The notes under the pieces are model-generated. The model was given only the letters and a program-made list of their open reading frames with translations. It had not been told where the DNA came from and did not search any database. 64,000 nt of DNA from Kappaphycus alvarezii (lineage: Eukaryota > Rhodophyta > Florideophyceae > Gigartinales > Solieriaceae). Shown in pieces: positions 24,543 to 35,099 of the stretch (position 1 is the first letter of the stretch; the number at the start of each line of letters is the position of its first letter). The stretch spans positions 1,426,001-1,490,000 of the forward strand of contig NADL03000604.1 of the NCBI GenBank assembly GCA_002205965.3, given 5' to 3'. Made by a program: the position numbers and the translations under genes.

Positions 24543-25148
24543 CTACATATGCTCACCCCTGCCTCCCTTGTCGAGTGCCATGGTGCGCATAGACAGCAGA
24601 GAAATATTCCCCCGCTCCGCACTCCTCGGGGTCACCGGCGACGCAGACCCAACCATCTTTTTCATCAACATCCGGTGCTTCTTTCCAAACAAAGAAGAGG
24701 GTCCGCAATCCTCCACCCCAATCACATCGCTATCATCAACATCCACCAAACCCAGCGCCTCCAACCCAAGGTCCAAATCCAACGCCTGTCCTCCAACGCC
24801 CCCTTTCCTTTTTCGTCCGACCCAAACCCACCCCGACCCATCAACCTGCGAGATAACTTTCGAACAGGCGCCAATCGATTCCCGTTCTCCCCCCCCAACG
24901 CCACTTTCAACTTGTGCCTCAAACTTCCCTTTCGTGGGTACAAGCCTGCACCAAACCCATCATCTTCAGGCATTTGTATCGGCGCTTTCCACTTGCGTCC
25001 CGAGTATCGCGGCTTCGCATCCTGGTCATACGACTGTCGCAACTCTCCACTATTGCCCCTCGTCGCTTCTCCACGGCTGCCTTCTCCCTTTGTCGCTTTC
25101 AACGTTCCTGCGCTTTACCGCCCTTGCTACCCGCTTTGCCTTTCCATG
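24543..25148 (-). other. Coding-like DNA after the kinase stop, possible lost C-terminus
   Basis: Directly beyond the kinase stop (TGA at 25,151-25,149), two other minus-strand frames look coding: 25,102-24,722 (basic, with GKWKAP-like and KGKGALEDRRW stretches) and 24,782-24,543 (acidic LDLDLGLEALGLVDVDDSDVIGVEDCG, here cut to its start, then a basic tail). They join in order if two frame changes or a spliced intron are allowed, near 25,150 and 24,775. This may be the true C-terminal tail of the kinase, or 3' UTR with chance frames. A run of eight C near 24,885-24,895 is a place where read errors could shift the frame. Confidence 0.35.
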
Positions 25149-26807
25149 TCAAACTGCTCGGCCCCGCCCATCCCGTCCCCACGACTTGACACTTCCTTCT
25201 TCTTCTATGTCACTCTCTTCACACGCCAGTTCAAAGTCATCACAGCCCTTGACCCTGGCGGACCCTTCATTCTGCATATCCGAAATAGAATCCTCCATCC
25301 ATGTCCCCGCACCTCCGCGTTTCCCAGTTGTCACCCCCATGGCCAACGCATGTTTCCCCACAGGATCCTTGTACAAAATGCTCACAAGTCGTCGAACCGC
25401 TCTCACCGCAATAACTCCCACCATCCACCTTCGCTTCGCCTCCGCCCGTTCTTCCACGCCCCCTTCCAGATCCTCACTCTCCGGCATAGTCAACTGCCCG
25501 CGCATCGTCACAAGCGATTCCTGCTCGATAATATACTGCGAGGTGCGTCCATGCGCCGCAATCTTACTCGACATGTCGGGACGTTGCTTCTCCAACCATG
25601 GGTGCACTAGACAGCCCAACGGCGTCAATCGCTTCTCCGCGTCATAGCACAACAGAGCTCGCACAAAGGACTGAGACTCTTCACTGTACTTGGTCCACTC
25701 CTTCTCGCTAAACGTGAGATGTAGCCCACGGCGCAACTGCGACACCATATCCGTGCCTTCGTCAAACGGTAGACGTCTGGCTATTGCATTGTAGCAGAGC
25801 ATTCCCAAGGCCCACATGTCAACTTTTTCGGTATATGGCTGGCGGTTTGCAATCTCGGGTGCAATAAACTCGGGGTTCCAATGACCGTCGACATGAGCAT
25901 TTGGCTGCTACCGCATATACTCGATAGCCCAAAGTCGGAGATTTTGACATGAAACGGGGGCTTTTTGCTTGTGCAAAGCACGTTTTCCGGCTTGATGTCG
26001 CGATGTGCAATGTGTTGATCATGTAGATAGAGAATACCGTCTATGATCTCACGCATAAACTGCGCGACGTCCTGCTCTTTGAAACACACACCATCTTCGA
26101 TAGCATCATAAAGCATTCCGCCTTCCATATACTCCATGACAATATGAATCTTGGAGCCCGTCTCATAAACATCATACGTCTTGACAATATTCGGGTGTGT
26201 AACACGCTTAATGATAGCAACCTCCCGGCCAAACAATTTTGCATTATCCTCCGTCTTGGTCATTGTCTTGATTGCACACAACGTGCCGCTCTTTCGGCAC
26301 CTGCCAATACGCACCTGTGCAAAACCGCCCTCTCCAATCAACGGACCCACCTCATAGTCGTTTTCAAAATTGCGATTGGCGGCATAGCGAAGGGCAGCGA
26401 CCCAACTTTTGCACTCGTCCTCAGTCTTTGCATACAAAATCAGCGTATTTTCCTCAAACTCATAGGCCACAGACAGCGTCTTCTCATCCTCACCACCCTT
26501 CAACACGAGAACAAAATGCGTACGGCCCAGTTGCAACACCTCGGCTCCCTGGACATTGACATCCCAAGCAGGTTGAGAAGCCTTTGAAAAACCCAAAACA
26601 GTTTCCAAATGTCAGTACACGACGCGTGAATCACGCATGACAAACCCCAAAAAACACAACCACAGCGCCTTGTCCCATGGTGAAAACCAAACCACCTACC
26701 TCGTTTAAATGCTTTGAAAAAATAGCGCCATGTAGCTTGTAAAAGCGCTTGCGACGAAGGCCCTTGGACTTTCCGTTCTTCCCGGCGCGGCGAAGAAAGC
26801 CGTGCAT
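25149..26807 (-). CDS. PH-domain serine/threonine protein kinase (frame break at 25,872)
   Basis: Exon 1 (26,807-26,700, 36 codons) starts MHGFLRRAGKNGK, the first strand of a PH domain. After a 118-bp intron, exon 2 (from 26,581) finishes the PH domain with the conserved Trp (CKSWVAAL, about residue 96), then a kinase domain: GEGGFA glycine loop (119-124), VAIK-type Lys (CAIK, 141), HRDIKPEN (229 on), DFGLS (252 on), and in the next frame the MWALGMLCYNAI and RLT...HPW blocks. With the break bridged the protein is about 513 residues, of the CaMK-like group. The break lies in the GTPEF/APE segment, in a run of four C (25,875-25,872, coding strand), where one base is missing. All catalytic residues are intact, so an assembly error is as likely as a pseudogene. 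PH plus kinase suggests a signalling kinase that binds membrane phosphoinositides; the substrate is unknown. The ATG has A at -3. Confidence 0.88.
26582..26699 (-). other. Intron of the PH-kinase gene, 118 bp, GT-AG
   Basis: Donor GAG|GTAGGT at 26,700/26,699 and acceptor TTTTTCAAAG|GCT at 26,582/26,581. Removing it joins the two halves of the PH domain in phase 0. The exon 2 frame runs back into the intron to 26,608 but has no ATG there, which supports splicing. Confidence 0.82.
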
Positions 26808-27540
26808 TGTTTCTCAAGAAACGCGTGCACAAGATGCAACACAACGACAAACAAGGCAGCCCGAGAATCAGATGAGGGTTGACAAGGAGGCAGGCAGATT
26901 GCAGAAAGCGTGGTTGAAGAAATGAAGACACTGAGGTTTGGGAATGCGTGGAGACAGGGTGGGGGGACGGGATTTATAAGGGGGATGAGAGAGGGCGGGG
27001 TGGTGGGGAGAAGATTCGCAGGCGGCATGTGGGGGTTGGGATAGCAGGGGTGGGTCACATTTCTGGGAATGGGGAGTGTCGGGGATGGAGGGATTGGGGG
27101 ATGCTAGTTGGCAAGGTTGGCTGTGACATGAAACAGGGCGGTTGTAGGTGCGGGTGATGGGGTGGGGTGGGTAGATGAGGATTGGAGTGCGGTGTACACG
27201 TTGCAGGGGGAGGACGGGGTTGGATTTCAGGGGGAATTTTTGGAGTGTGATTACGGAATTGGAAATATTTCGTGTCGTTCTTGGGGGATGGGGGGGTTGT
27301 GATTTGTTTGTTGTGAGAGTTGGAGGTTGGTGGATGTGGAGGATGGGCAGGCTGGGTGGATGTGTCCAGGTCGGGGTATCGTGTGGAACACAGAGGGCTG
27401 GGTTTTGGGAGGTTGATGAAACGGCAGCATCTGGTTGGAGTAGTTGCGCAGAATGGGTTTGTCGAAAAGTGGTACGAGTACAGTATGTAGTAGGTAAGTG
27501 TTACGATATTTGAAAGGCGACTCTTGTTTGTCTGCATCAG
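26808..27540 (-). promoter_or_regulatory. Strand-skewed upstream region of the kinase gene
   Basis: From about 26,940 to 27,440 the + strand is strongly G-rich, so the coding (minus) strand upstream of the kinase ATG is a long C/T/A tract. The skew creates long proline/serine/threonine-rich pseudo-frames on the minus strand (27,537-27,055 and others), which I reject as genes. No TATA box is evident next to the start. A promoter or 5' UTR role is inferred from position only. Confidence 0.4.
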
Positions 27541-28776
27541 TTGTAAGCAACTCTATACACATCAAGAGGGCATACGAGGTTGATGAAATGCATACAAACA
27601 ACAAGATGTAAACATTCCCGCAACAGGGCATAGACTGCATGAATTTCCAAAGTGTATATCAATCCAGGCAACGCCAAAGCACGGCAAGACTAAAAGCGAC
27701 GTCAGATACCGAAATGGAAAACGTGTGGCCGGCAGGATGCAAGATGCAGGGTGCGAACAAGGAAGACAAGGCGGAGAAATTGAGCGACGGTGGCTTGGAA
27801 TGAGAGACTGCATTGGTTGGAGGGACGGGGTGTGGCGGTAGGCGCAGGGTGTGAATGAGGGGGATGGGTGGAAAGTGAAGGCGAGTGGTTTGGAAGGGAA
27901 CGTGGAGGGGTTGAACAGGTGTAACTGTGACGTGGATTCAAGTGCTGTGAAAGATTGATACGGCACGTGTGCGCGTGATCGAGTCTACGCGCGTGCAGAA
28001 GAGCCCAGCCTTTTGTGCACGCGTCTGCCCGTGGCTCGTTTTTTTGTTGCGAATGTCGCCGACAACTGTACTGTACATTTTGCACATACTGTACTGTACG
28101 GTACTGTACACTTTTTGTACAGTGGCAATCCTACTTTTCAATCATGACAACATCCCAGTTTTTCCCCCTTTTCTTGTAAAGGTTACGGAAATAAAGATTG
28201 CAATCAATTTACTGTACAGGGACGATCCCAAGGTTGCCGCCTAAATTGTCAGCACCAAAGGCAAAGTGTCATAACGCATCTACTCAAAGAATTGAACCTT
28301 TCGCACAAATAGCCGTCAGAACCGCTAGAGCTACCGGTCCACGGACTTTACGTTCAGGCACGGTCCGAGGAAGGGCTTCCATTCACAAGGATTAAAATCA
28401 AAAAAAAGGATTTGTATCAAAGAAAGGATCTCAACAGTCCGTACCCGAACATTTTCAATAGCCTTGCACGTCTCAGCGAAAAAGTAATTTCGTGAAATCT
28501 GCAACTGTGGTTACTGCGCAACGTGCGTGAGTGCGCAGTAAAATAAAATCAGAGAGAAATTCCCAAAATGCGCACTTCACTGCCCAACAAGGAGTAAAAA
28601 CAGGGTAATTCATGCCATTCTTCCGCTCCATTCAGTTCATGCACACCCACAAGAGTGAGCTGACGCAGTTCAAAAATGAGCCAGAATTCTGGCAACCTGT
28701 GAGTACACGTGGCATGGTAATCCCCGACTGATTTCAATCACCATATTTGACTTTCAAATTACCCCACAATGCCTCC
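27541..28776. other. Intergenic DNA with a GTACTGTAC cluster
   Basis: No supported gene. At 28,070-28,125 the self-complementary string GTACTGTAC and relatives are packed together (see the cluster at 42.3-42.7 kb). Frames on both strands up to about 130 codons are Pro/Ser/His-rich or shadowing. Confidence 0.4.
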
Positions 28777-28835
28777 GGGGGGAAATTTGGGGTGTTTTTA
28801 ATGCATGAAAAATATGGTCAGCTGTTCCCTAAGGG
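28777..28835 (+). repeat. Dispersed GGGGGAAATTT...AATGCATG repeat, copy 1
   Basis: About 58 bp with GGGGGGAAATTTGGGG, TTTTTAATGCATGAAAA and GGTCAGCTGTTCCC. Related copies lie at 49,546-49,604 (inverted) and 52,484-52,530. This copy is about 350 bp left of Harbinger element 1, so it could be its terminal repeat, but I found no convincing partner on the right. Confidence 0.7.
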
Positions 28836-29139
28836 AGCCGTGCACAGTTTTGAGCAATACATACCCTGCAAGAGTATCTTGGCATTTTCCGTCATAGCCA
28901 TAGCGGTTACCAAGCCAGGATGAGGCACAAGCATTTGAGACCAACTTCCTGCAACCCCATTGCACCTGTCCATTGCGCTGTCGTACCGACTATTGCAAAG
29001 CGTTTCCTTACCCGCTAAGAAAACAAGTCTCTTTTCAGCTCTGCAGCGCCGATTGTCGCTGTCGAATCCGAATACGCTGCATGTCAGCATCAGTCTAACC
29101 TTTTACTAGATCGATTTGCTCGCAGAGCATTGACTACCT

Positions 29140-30117
29140 TCACTTTTAACTTCAATCGCTTCAGCAACAGAGAAGCACTAACACTGTTCCGCTTTCGTAC
29201 ACCGGACATCATCGAATTGAGTCTGTAACTAGGATAGCCTGCTGATAAATCCAGCACTAGCCGTAATCGCTATGCGACATCACCGCTGCTAGGAACATTT
29301 GTTGTGTTACGGCGTACGGTTCTACCAGATCGATGGGAAGATGTTTGCTTGTTGTTTGGAAAACACCCTTCTCAGTTATCCGAGATCTTCTGGGAGTCTA
29401 TGGAACACTTTATAACTGTGAGAGGTGCTCTCTTACTCAGACCTTTTCCGCATCAGTACCTCAGTGAAAGAGCTCATAAGCTTAGCAAGGCTATCGAAGA
29501 AAAGGGAGGCGCCCTCCCCAATTGCATTGGCTTCATAGATGGACTGTGGTCGGCGTTGGACACCCAACGGATATATGCGACAACTTGTAGTCTACAATCG
29601 ACACAAGCGCAAACAAGTCCTCAATTACCAGACCATGAACACTCTGGATGGAATCATTCTTCACGCTCATGCACCGATAAAAGGTAGAAGACATGACTGG
29701 TTTATGTATTTGGACAGTGGGGTGGAATAGAATCTCGCCAAAGTACTAGTAATAGATGGAATGCAGCATGTGATCTATAGTGACTCGGAATACAACAGGA
29801 GAGTCATTATGGAAGTTCCTTTTCAAGGTAGCAACCTGAACGCTTATCTAAGAGCATTTAACAAGCCAATGTCAAAGGTGAGGACTACTGTAGAATGGAT
29901 TTTCAAAAAAACGAAGATGTACTTCCCAGTTTGCGACACGAAAAGAAGGATGAAGCTTCTTGAATCGCCTGTTGGTTTACTCTATTTAGGTAAGCTACTG
30001 ATGTCCAACTTCTACAATTGCTGCTACCTCAACCAGATATCTAAGTATTTCGGGGTCATACCTCCAAGTCTGAAAGAGTATGTATCATGTAGGGGTATGA
30101 AGGTTCATGAAGAGTGA
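29140..30117 (+). pseudogene. PIF/Harbinger-type DDE transposase relic
   Basis: The start region (about 29,140-29,225) has FRFRTPDIIEL. Frame 29,304-29,687 gives LPDRWEDVCLLFGKHPSQLSE and CIGFIDG, the first catalytic Asp. A frameshift near 29,545 leads to PNGYMRQLVVYNRHKRK, then a GRRHDWFMY block with the second Asp. A TAG at 29,728-29,730 interrupts; the frame then goes on with IYSDSEYNRR, VPFQGSNL and MSKVRTTVEWIFKK, with the probable third acidic residue, and ends ISKYFGVIPPSLKEYV. These blocks are those of the DDE_Tnp_4 (HARBI1-like) family. Length and end are near full size. One frameshift and one stop make it inactive. Frame breaks are few, so it is younger than the gypsy relics. Confidence 0.88.
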
Positions 30118-30674
30118 AACGAAATGTTTTCGTTGTGCGAGCTGCAGCGAGCTCCCAAGAATAACTTGCATGTGCGGGATCTATGGGAAGATGTCAGTAT
30201 TTACACCCATAGCGTAAACGAGACAGCAGAAATAAGAACAAATTACTAACCACAGCGTAAATAAGGCAGTTTCAAAACAGCTAAGGTTTCGATCAGGAGG
30301 GGAAGAAACCACAGGAAAGGATTGGGGGCCTTTGCAAGCACCAAAACGGAAAAAGGACCAAAAAAAAATAGAGAATAATAAAGACGTGGCTAGCGTTCGG
30401 GGGAGATGGAGGTGTAGGGGAGAGATGGGAGATATTATTTCTGGGATTTGCATTGCTTTGGATTTGGCTGGGCGGGAAGTGAAGTGAAGTGAGTACGTTG
30501 GTTGGTTGGTTTTTTGTTTGTAGAGAGCTGGCGTAGCGATGGGCGCTGGTTCGAATAGCAGGAAAGGCTCCGCCAGTAAAAGTTCAATTCTGCAATAGTA
30601 ATCGCTCTTAGAGTACCAACAAAACCTTTTTTGTGCTTTTGGATAAGTTTTATCATCATCCCTAACGTTTTTTA
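30118..30674. other. Spacer between the two convergent ORFs of Harbinger 1
   Basis: No gene visible. It contains short simple repeats (GAAGTGAAGTGA and TTGGTTGGTTGG near 30,480-30,515). Confidence 0.5.
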
Positions 30675-31731
30675 TTACAGGTTATTATCGGCCTCTCGCT
30701 TCTTTTGACGCTCTTCCTGATCCTTGTTACATTCTTCCAACTCTTTTGCATACTTTTCGCATTTCAAGCTCAGCTTTTCCGATTCTAACGCCACTCTTAC
30801 CATATCCGCTTCCGTAAGTCGCTCCTCAAAAGACGATAGGCCACCTGTCAAGTCTACTCCTTCTCTCTTGCGACGCTTGTGCTTTTTCCTACCACTATTA
30901 TAGCCATCATTGCTGTCATCCTTCTCCCCACCACTATCTTCACCACTTCCGCACGAATCTGAACCGCTATGTTGCCTCTTACGAAAGGGATACATCTCCA
31001 CCACTTGATTTATTTAAAAATAGTTATAAATTTTCTAAACTTAATACTAAAATTATGGACGAAAAAAATTATTAGAAAAAAAAGCCAAGCTTCTCCTTCT
31101 CCTCCTCTTTCCGATTCCTCTTTCCGTTCGACGCATTCTTCTTTTTGACAAAATACTCCTTCTCCTCCCTCATCTGCGACAGCGCTTGACTTAGCTCCCC
31201 CATCTACCCTCCTGTCAATAAAGAAAGCCCTACGTTTCGAGTATCTTCGACGTTTAAATCGTCCTGCAGACGATTGTAATGGTCCTGAAAGGCCTTCTAC
31301 GTTACCTTTTGCGTCATATGTGGGTTCATGTATACCTTACTAGCCACTTGTTCATACCTCTGCTTAACAGTACCGTATACTGCTATGTATGCGCGTGTAG
31401 CTGCAACCTCCCTGACCATGACGAGATCTTGTAGGGGAAGGTGCTTTCTTCTCTTCTTCAGTATGCATGGACCATCTGCGCCGCAATTAAAGCGAGCGTC
31501 GCTCGTTGTCAGGGCTATAAAACCATTTGAAGATGCAGATCTGTGAGAGGGAGGAAAGGAATCGGTTGGGTTGGTAACTTCTGCCATGTCGCTGATGCTG
31601 TTACATGCAGCAGGTAATGGAGGTCTAAGGATGTTATGGAACTGCAGTAGATGATATTTACGCCAACTTCCGGGACAACTGTCCTCAAATGCACACAGAA
31701 AAGCCGTGAGCAACTGGCCAAATTTAAGCAT
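30675..31731 (-). pseudogene. Myb/SANT-like second ORF of Harbinger 1, broken
   Basis: The minus-strand frame 31,731-31,297 contains RRKHLPLQDLVMVREV, then YGTVKQRYEQVASKV, a trihelix/SANT-like DNA-binding domain. The frame hits TAG at 31,299-31,297, where a Trp is expected, then runs on with KAFQDHYNRLQDDL and, after a second TAG near 31,203, MGELSQALSQMREEKEYF. A frameshift joins it to 31,004-30,675, which is acidic (SGSGED-like), then KKHKRRKREG and a coiled coil rich in Glu/Lys. In PIF/Harbinger elements this ORF product binds DNA and carries the transposase into the nucleus. At least two stops and one frameshift inactivate it. Confidence 0.75.
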
Positions 31732-31739
31732 AACGGCGC

Positions 31740-32790
31740 ACAGTTCTGGGCAGAATTCTGTACAAAGCTGTCAGCGGTGTAATCTTTTGTGAGAGATTTA
31801 TCTCCTCACGGGCACACGCTCACATGCGTAAGCTCAATAATAGAGATAAGAGTACATAATAAAAGGTCTCAGCTTTCAGGTTCAGCTTAAACTTCCTCAA
31901 GCTGACACTTCATGGAAGAGATACAAAACCGCCTCCCTTCTCACCTCCTCTCGCCCTTTATCGTCACTCATAGCTAGCATTACGGCGGATAGTGATCTGA
32001 ACAATGTTTTTCGTCAGTCCCAAGATCAGTACCAAGATAGTTGCGTACAAAGAGCACAAGCGTCAGGTCCGAGGGGATACTGCAATACAGCCCACACGTT
32101 GCAGCGCCCACGTTACAAACCGCTTGGAGCAGCTCGACCGCGACAGCAGAGCCATTCTCGTCGCGTGTCAAGGGCAGTTGTTGTGGCACGGCTGGAAATC
32201 GAAAAAGTATCGAGAACACGAAACGAAAATGATCCATTGCCAGGGGCCACATGTCGGACCCGACGTCTCATAAATTGTCGTTGTGGTTAATTTTGAATGC
32301 AACGTACTTTGAGAGCGAGACCGATTGTTTTAAGGCTCAGCGATGGGATACTTTAAGATGATTTGCATAAAAAAACTCCTTTTTTCTAGAAGCGTGTACT
32401 ATTATTTCTGATGGATAAAGTAATCTATATATGTCGAGAATACATTAATGAAGCAATTTTCCGTTTTTAGCTCTGGAGCTCTTGCAACAATAGTTGATGA
32501 TCTCTACTGCTACGATTCGGTACTATTATTGTCTCATCTACCCGGAATGAGCTTCGAGAAAACGGTGAATCTATTGAATGAGCTAACCTGCACACTTCCA
32601 TCTAGGACAGCTACGATTTATTATTTATAACATTAATTCCTACTTAGATTTGGGATGTGGTAATATTGCAGGCGAAAGCTAAAACACGCAGCAAGATAAG
32701 ACAAAATACATAGCATAGTTTTAGAAAGCTGCTTTTCGCATAACACGAAATATTTTTTTCCACACTGCACATACCTTTGCCACGTTAGAC
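31740..32790. other. Intergenic DNA, no supported gene
   Basis: Short overlapping frames (32,004-32,273 and others) on both strands without domains. The frame at 32,448-32,630 may be the decayed N-terminal part of the gene relic that follows, but I see no motif. Confidence 0.4.
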
Positions 32791-32796
32791 GATGAT

Positions 32797-35090
32797 TTGT
32801 ATGACACCAGGTCAATAAAAAACCAAATGAAGAATCTGAGGGCACAGAAAGCGGATCATGAAGACCACACAGGCGATGTTGTAACCGATGCATTGTTTTA
32901 CTTAACATTAGCAGTGAGATTCCGTCTACAGGGTGAGAACCAATCTGAAAATTTGTCCCTCCTGCTGGATGCCCTGGTTGATGGTAGAGGTAATCTGAGC
33001 CTTTATGAACTCATAACTATGGCGGATGAAGGATATAGGAGTACGGAACTAGGTAAAAAAGTCATGCAACATGACGCTGGATTATATTGATCAGGCCGTC
33101 GCACTTCGTAAGATGCCACCCTTTTGCAGTTCGATCTTAAAGTGCCCAGTCTGACAGGCGTAGTGAATTCGTAAATGCGAATGACCAGGATGCAGGATTT
33201 TTATCCAAGTACGTAGTGAAGAATGTTAAAGAAGGGGAAGAACCCAGCAGCACCAAAAATTTCACAGCTGTCGCTATCATCGAGAGCGGTACAAAGAACT
33301 CCAGCAACATTACACGAATACTGTAAGTGTAACGGGAGAAGACTAAAATAGTAAATTTTATGGAATGAGATAGTTGTACATAAAAAGAGAAAAAGAAAAG
33401 AGTATAAAGAAATTAAATTTCGTCGTGCAAAAGAGAATAGAAAGTGCAGAGAGAAGCACAGTACCTCAAGATGTTTGAAGCAATATTCAGAAGTGGATAC
33501 CTGTGCAGACATCAGAATCGGTAACGCAATCTTTATTTTGAGAATCCTGATGAAAAAAGACAGACCATATTTACAAGGGCTGAGTCAAAAATGACAAAGA
33601 TATGATAGAGAGACGTCGTAAGAAAAATATTTGATACTGAAAATTGCTCAGAGATGCACAGACGGTATCGTACACTTACAGTTTCTTCTAAGGGGTACTA
33701 AAGCAGATCTATTGTTCTTTTGGTTTCGCCTGATATCTACTAAGGCAGATCTATTGTTTTTAAAGTTTCGTCTGACGGTGAATAAGGCAGGTTCTATTGT
33801 TCTTTATGACAGAAAATTAAAAAAAATGATGGGGTTAGCTGAAAGGAACGCATTAGACTGCACCCAAGCTTCAGTTTTGGAAGCGCTAATAGAGGGGTAG
33901 TTTAAAACAGTACAACCAAGGGAATCCATGATTCGTGGTACCGTTAATGAGCCAGCAAAGTTTGCAGTGTTGCATGAAAAGCGGTCTATCCTGATCTATT
34001 TAATTTTGGCCTGCTTTTAAAAGCAGATGAGTAATGATTCGCTTGCTCTCCTGATAGTTTAGAGGATGTAAAACTGGATTATTTGAGGTTTGGCATAAGC
34101 AGTAATTAGATCTCAGGGAGATTACTGGCCAATGTTGAAATCAGAAAAGTGTCGTTCAGTCCAGTCTAGAGAGAGCAATTGCTCTCACGACGATGATTTT
34201 CATTTGAGGTACTGCTGGAGACGGTAAATTAAAGAAAAAATACCGGAGATGCAAACAGGATAGCGTTGTATCAGATTTTCTCGACCTTTCTCACTTACGC
34301 GGTTAATTTTTCCGCTTCGGAAATAGGAACACTGGATGTTGTAATAGTAAAATAATCCAGAAGGGATTCGATATCAATATTCCACAGTGTTTAGAACCGC
34401 AGTGAATTATAATCTAACTTGAGCGCACACATCCACACCGCAAGTCCCATATTTTTTGATGACAAGATAAAAGGAGTTTTGGTTGATAAAATTTCTTTTT
34501 GGTTTACCGTAAGCGTCTATGTAAAAGATTTAGCCCTTTAACTCTACTAAAACTCTTCAAACTTGCTGTACAAAGCCTGTATTCTAATGAAAAGGAGGTG
34601 TGGATGAAGTACACATCAAGACGATGTTCAAAGCTCCTCAACTTCATCAATGGAATGGATGCAACATATAGTTTCGCAGACGCTCAAAAATATTTTTCAT
34701 AAAAGTTTTCGAATTTGGGATAGTGTCAACTAAAGAACTACTGCTAGAATCTAAAGAGGAATATACTTACATGGGTCAATACCGCCAGACTCTAAATGGG
34801 GTTCATTCTTTTGCGGATTATGTTTTGGATTTCTGTAAAGAATTTTTTGTCTATGTCCATAATGCGAAGAGCTCAGGAAATCGTTCTCTGGACGTTGATG
34901 GATATGAATTCTCCCCTGAACTATCAGGCATAGAGGTTATCAGGCAGAAAAATCTAGCGATGAACCGCAAGAAAAAGAAACTGCCATACTTTACGTCTGA
35001 TGATTGAATTAAGCTACACCTTAAAATAGCACCACAACATCAAAGGAAATTTCCTGGACTAATTGCTATGCCTTACGTGTAAGAAGCGCT
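32797..35090 (+). pseudogene. Relic of a large nuclease/transposase-like protein (tentative)
   Basis: Successive + strand fragments look like one ancestral protein. 32,797-33,090: FRLQGENQSENLSLL and LITMADEGYRS. About 33,190-33,330: NFTAVAIIESGTKNSS. 33,631-33,900: QRCTDGIVHLQFLLRGTKADL. 33,900-34,020: RGTVNEPAKFAVL. 34,520-34,600: FSPLTLLKLFKLAVQSLYS. 34,723-35,007: HSFADYVLDF and a Lys-rich end. The order fits a family of large uncharacterised algal and oomycete proteins that I recall only loosely; the TGT.A and RGT.NE blocks are reminiscent of YqaJ-type nucleases. Stops and frameshifts are many, so it is dead. I give the family as a guess and cannot say whether it was a transposon gene. 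Codon use is as AT-rich as its surroundings. Confidence 0.42.
33690..33810 (+). repeat. Three tandem copies of a 45-bp coding unit
   Basis: The unit ACTAA(A/G)GCAGATCTATTG followed by TTTCG(C/T)CTGA is present twice almost exactly, with a third weaker copy (AATAAGGCAGGTTCTATTG). In frame it repeats TKADLLF..FRL. The ancestral protein block is expected to hold one copy, so this is a local duplication in the relic. Confidence 0.7.
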
Positions 35091-35099
35091 CCACAGCGG

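Larger units (their letters stand above)
29120..31731. mobile_element. PIF/Harbinger DNA transposon 1, degenerate
   Basis: Two convergent relics, a DDE transposase on the + strand (29,140-30,117) and a Myb/SANT-like partner ORF on the minus strand (31,731-30,675), are the two-gene set typical of PIF/Harbinger elements. The coordinates span the coding relics only. I could not fix the terminal inverted repeats or a 3-bp target duplication. The 557 bp between the two stops contain no further recognisable gene. Confidence 0.72.

Noticed and set aside
24426..25647. Two long + strand frames of 394 and 399 codons
   Set aside because: They are antisense to the kinase gene and its 3' region, are rich in Pro/Ser/His, and have no domain. 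The minus strand has clear kinase motifs.
27055..27966. Minus-strand frames of 117-160 codons rich in Pro/His/Thr
   Set aside because: Produced by the strong C skew of the region; no domain, no codon structure.
33690..33810. Three-unit repeat as a CRISPR-like array
   Set aside because: Units are adjacent, diverged and in frame with a coding relic; no spacers.
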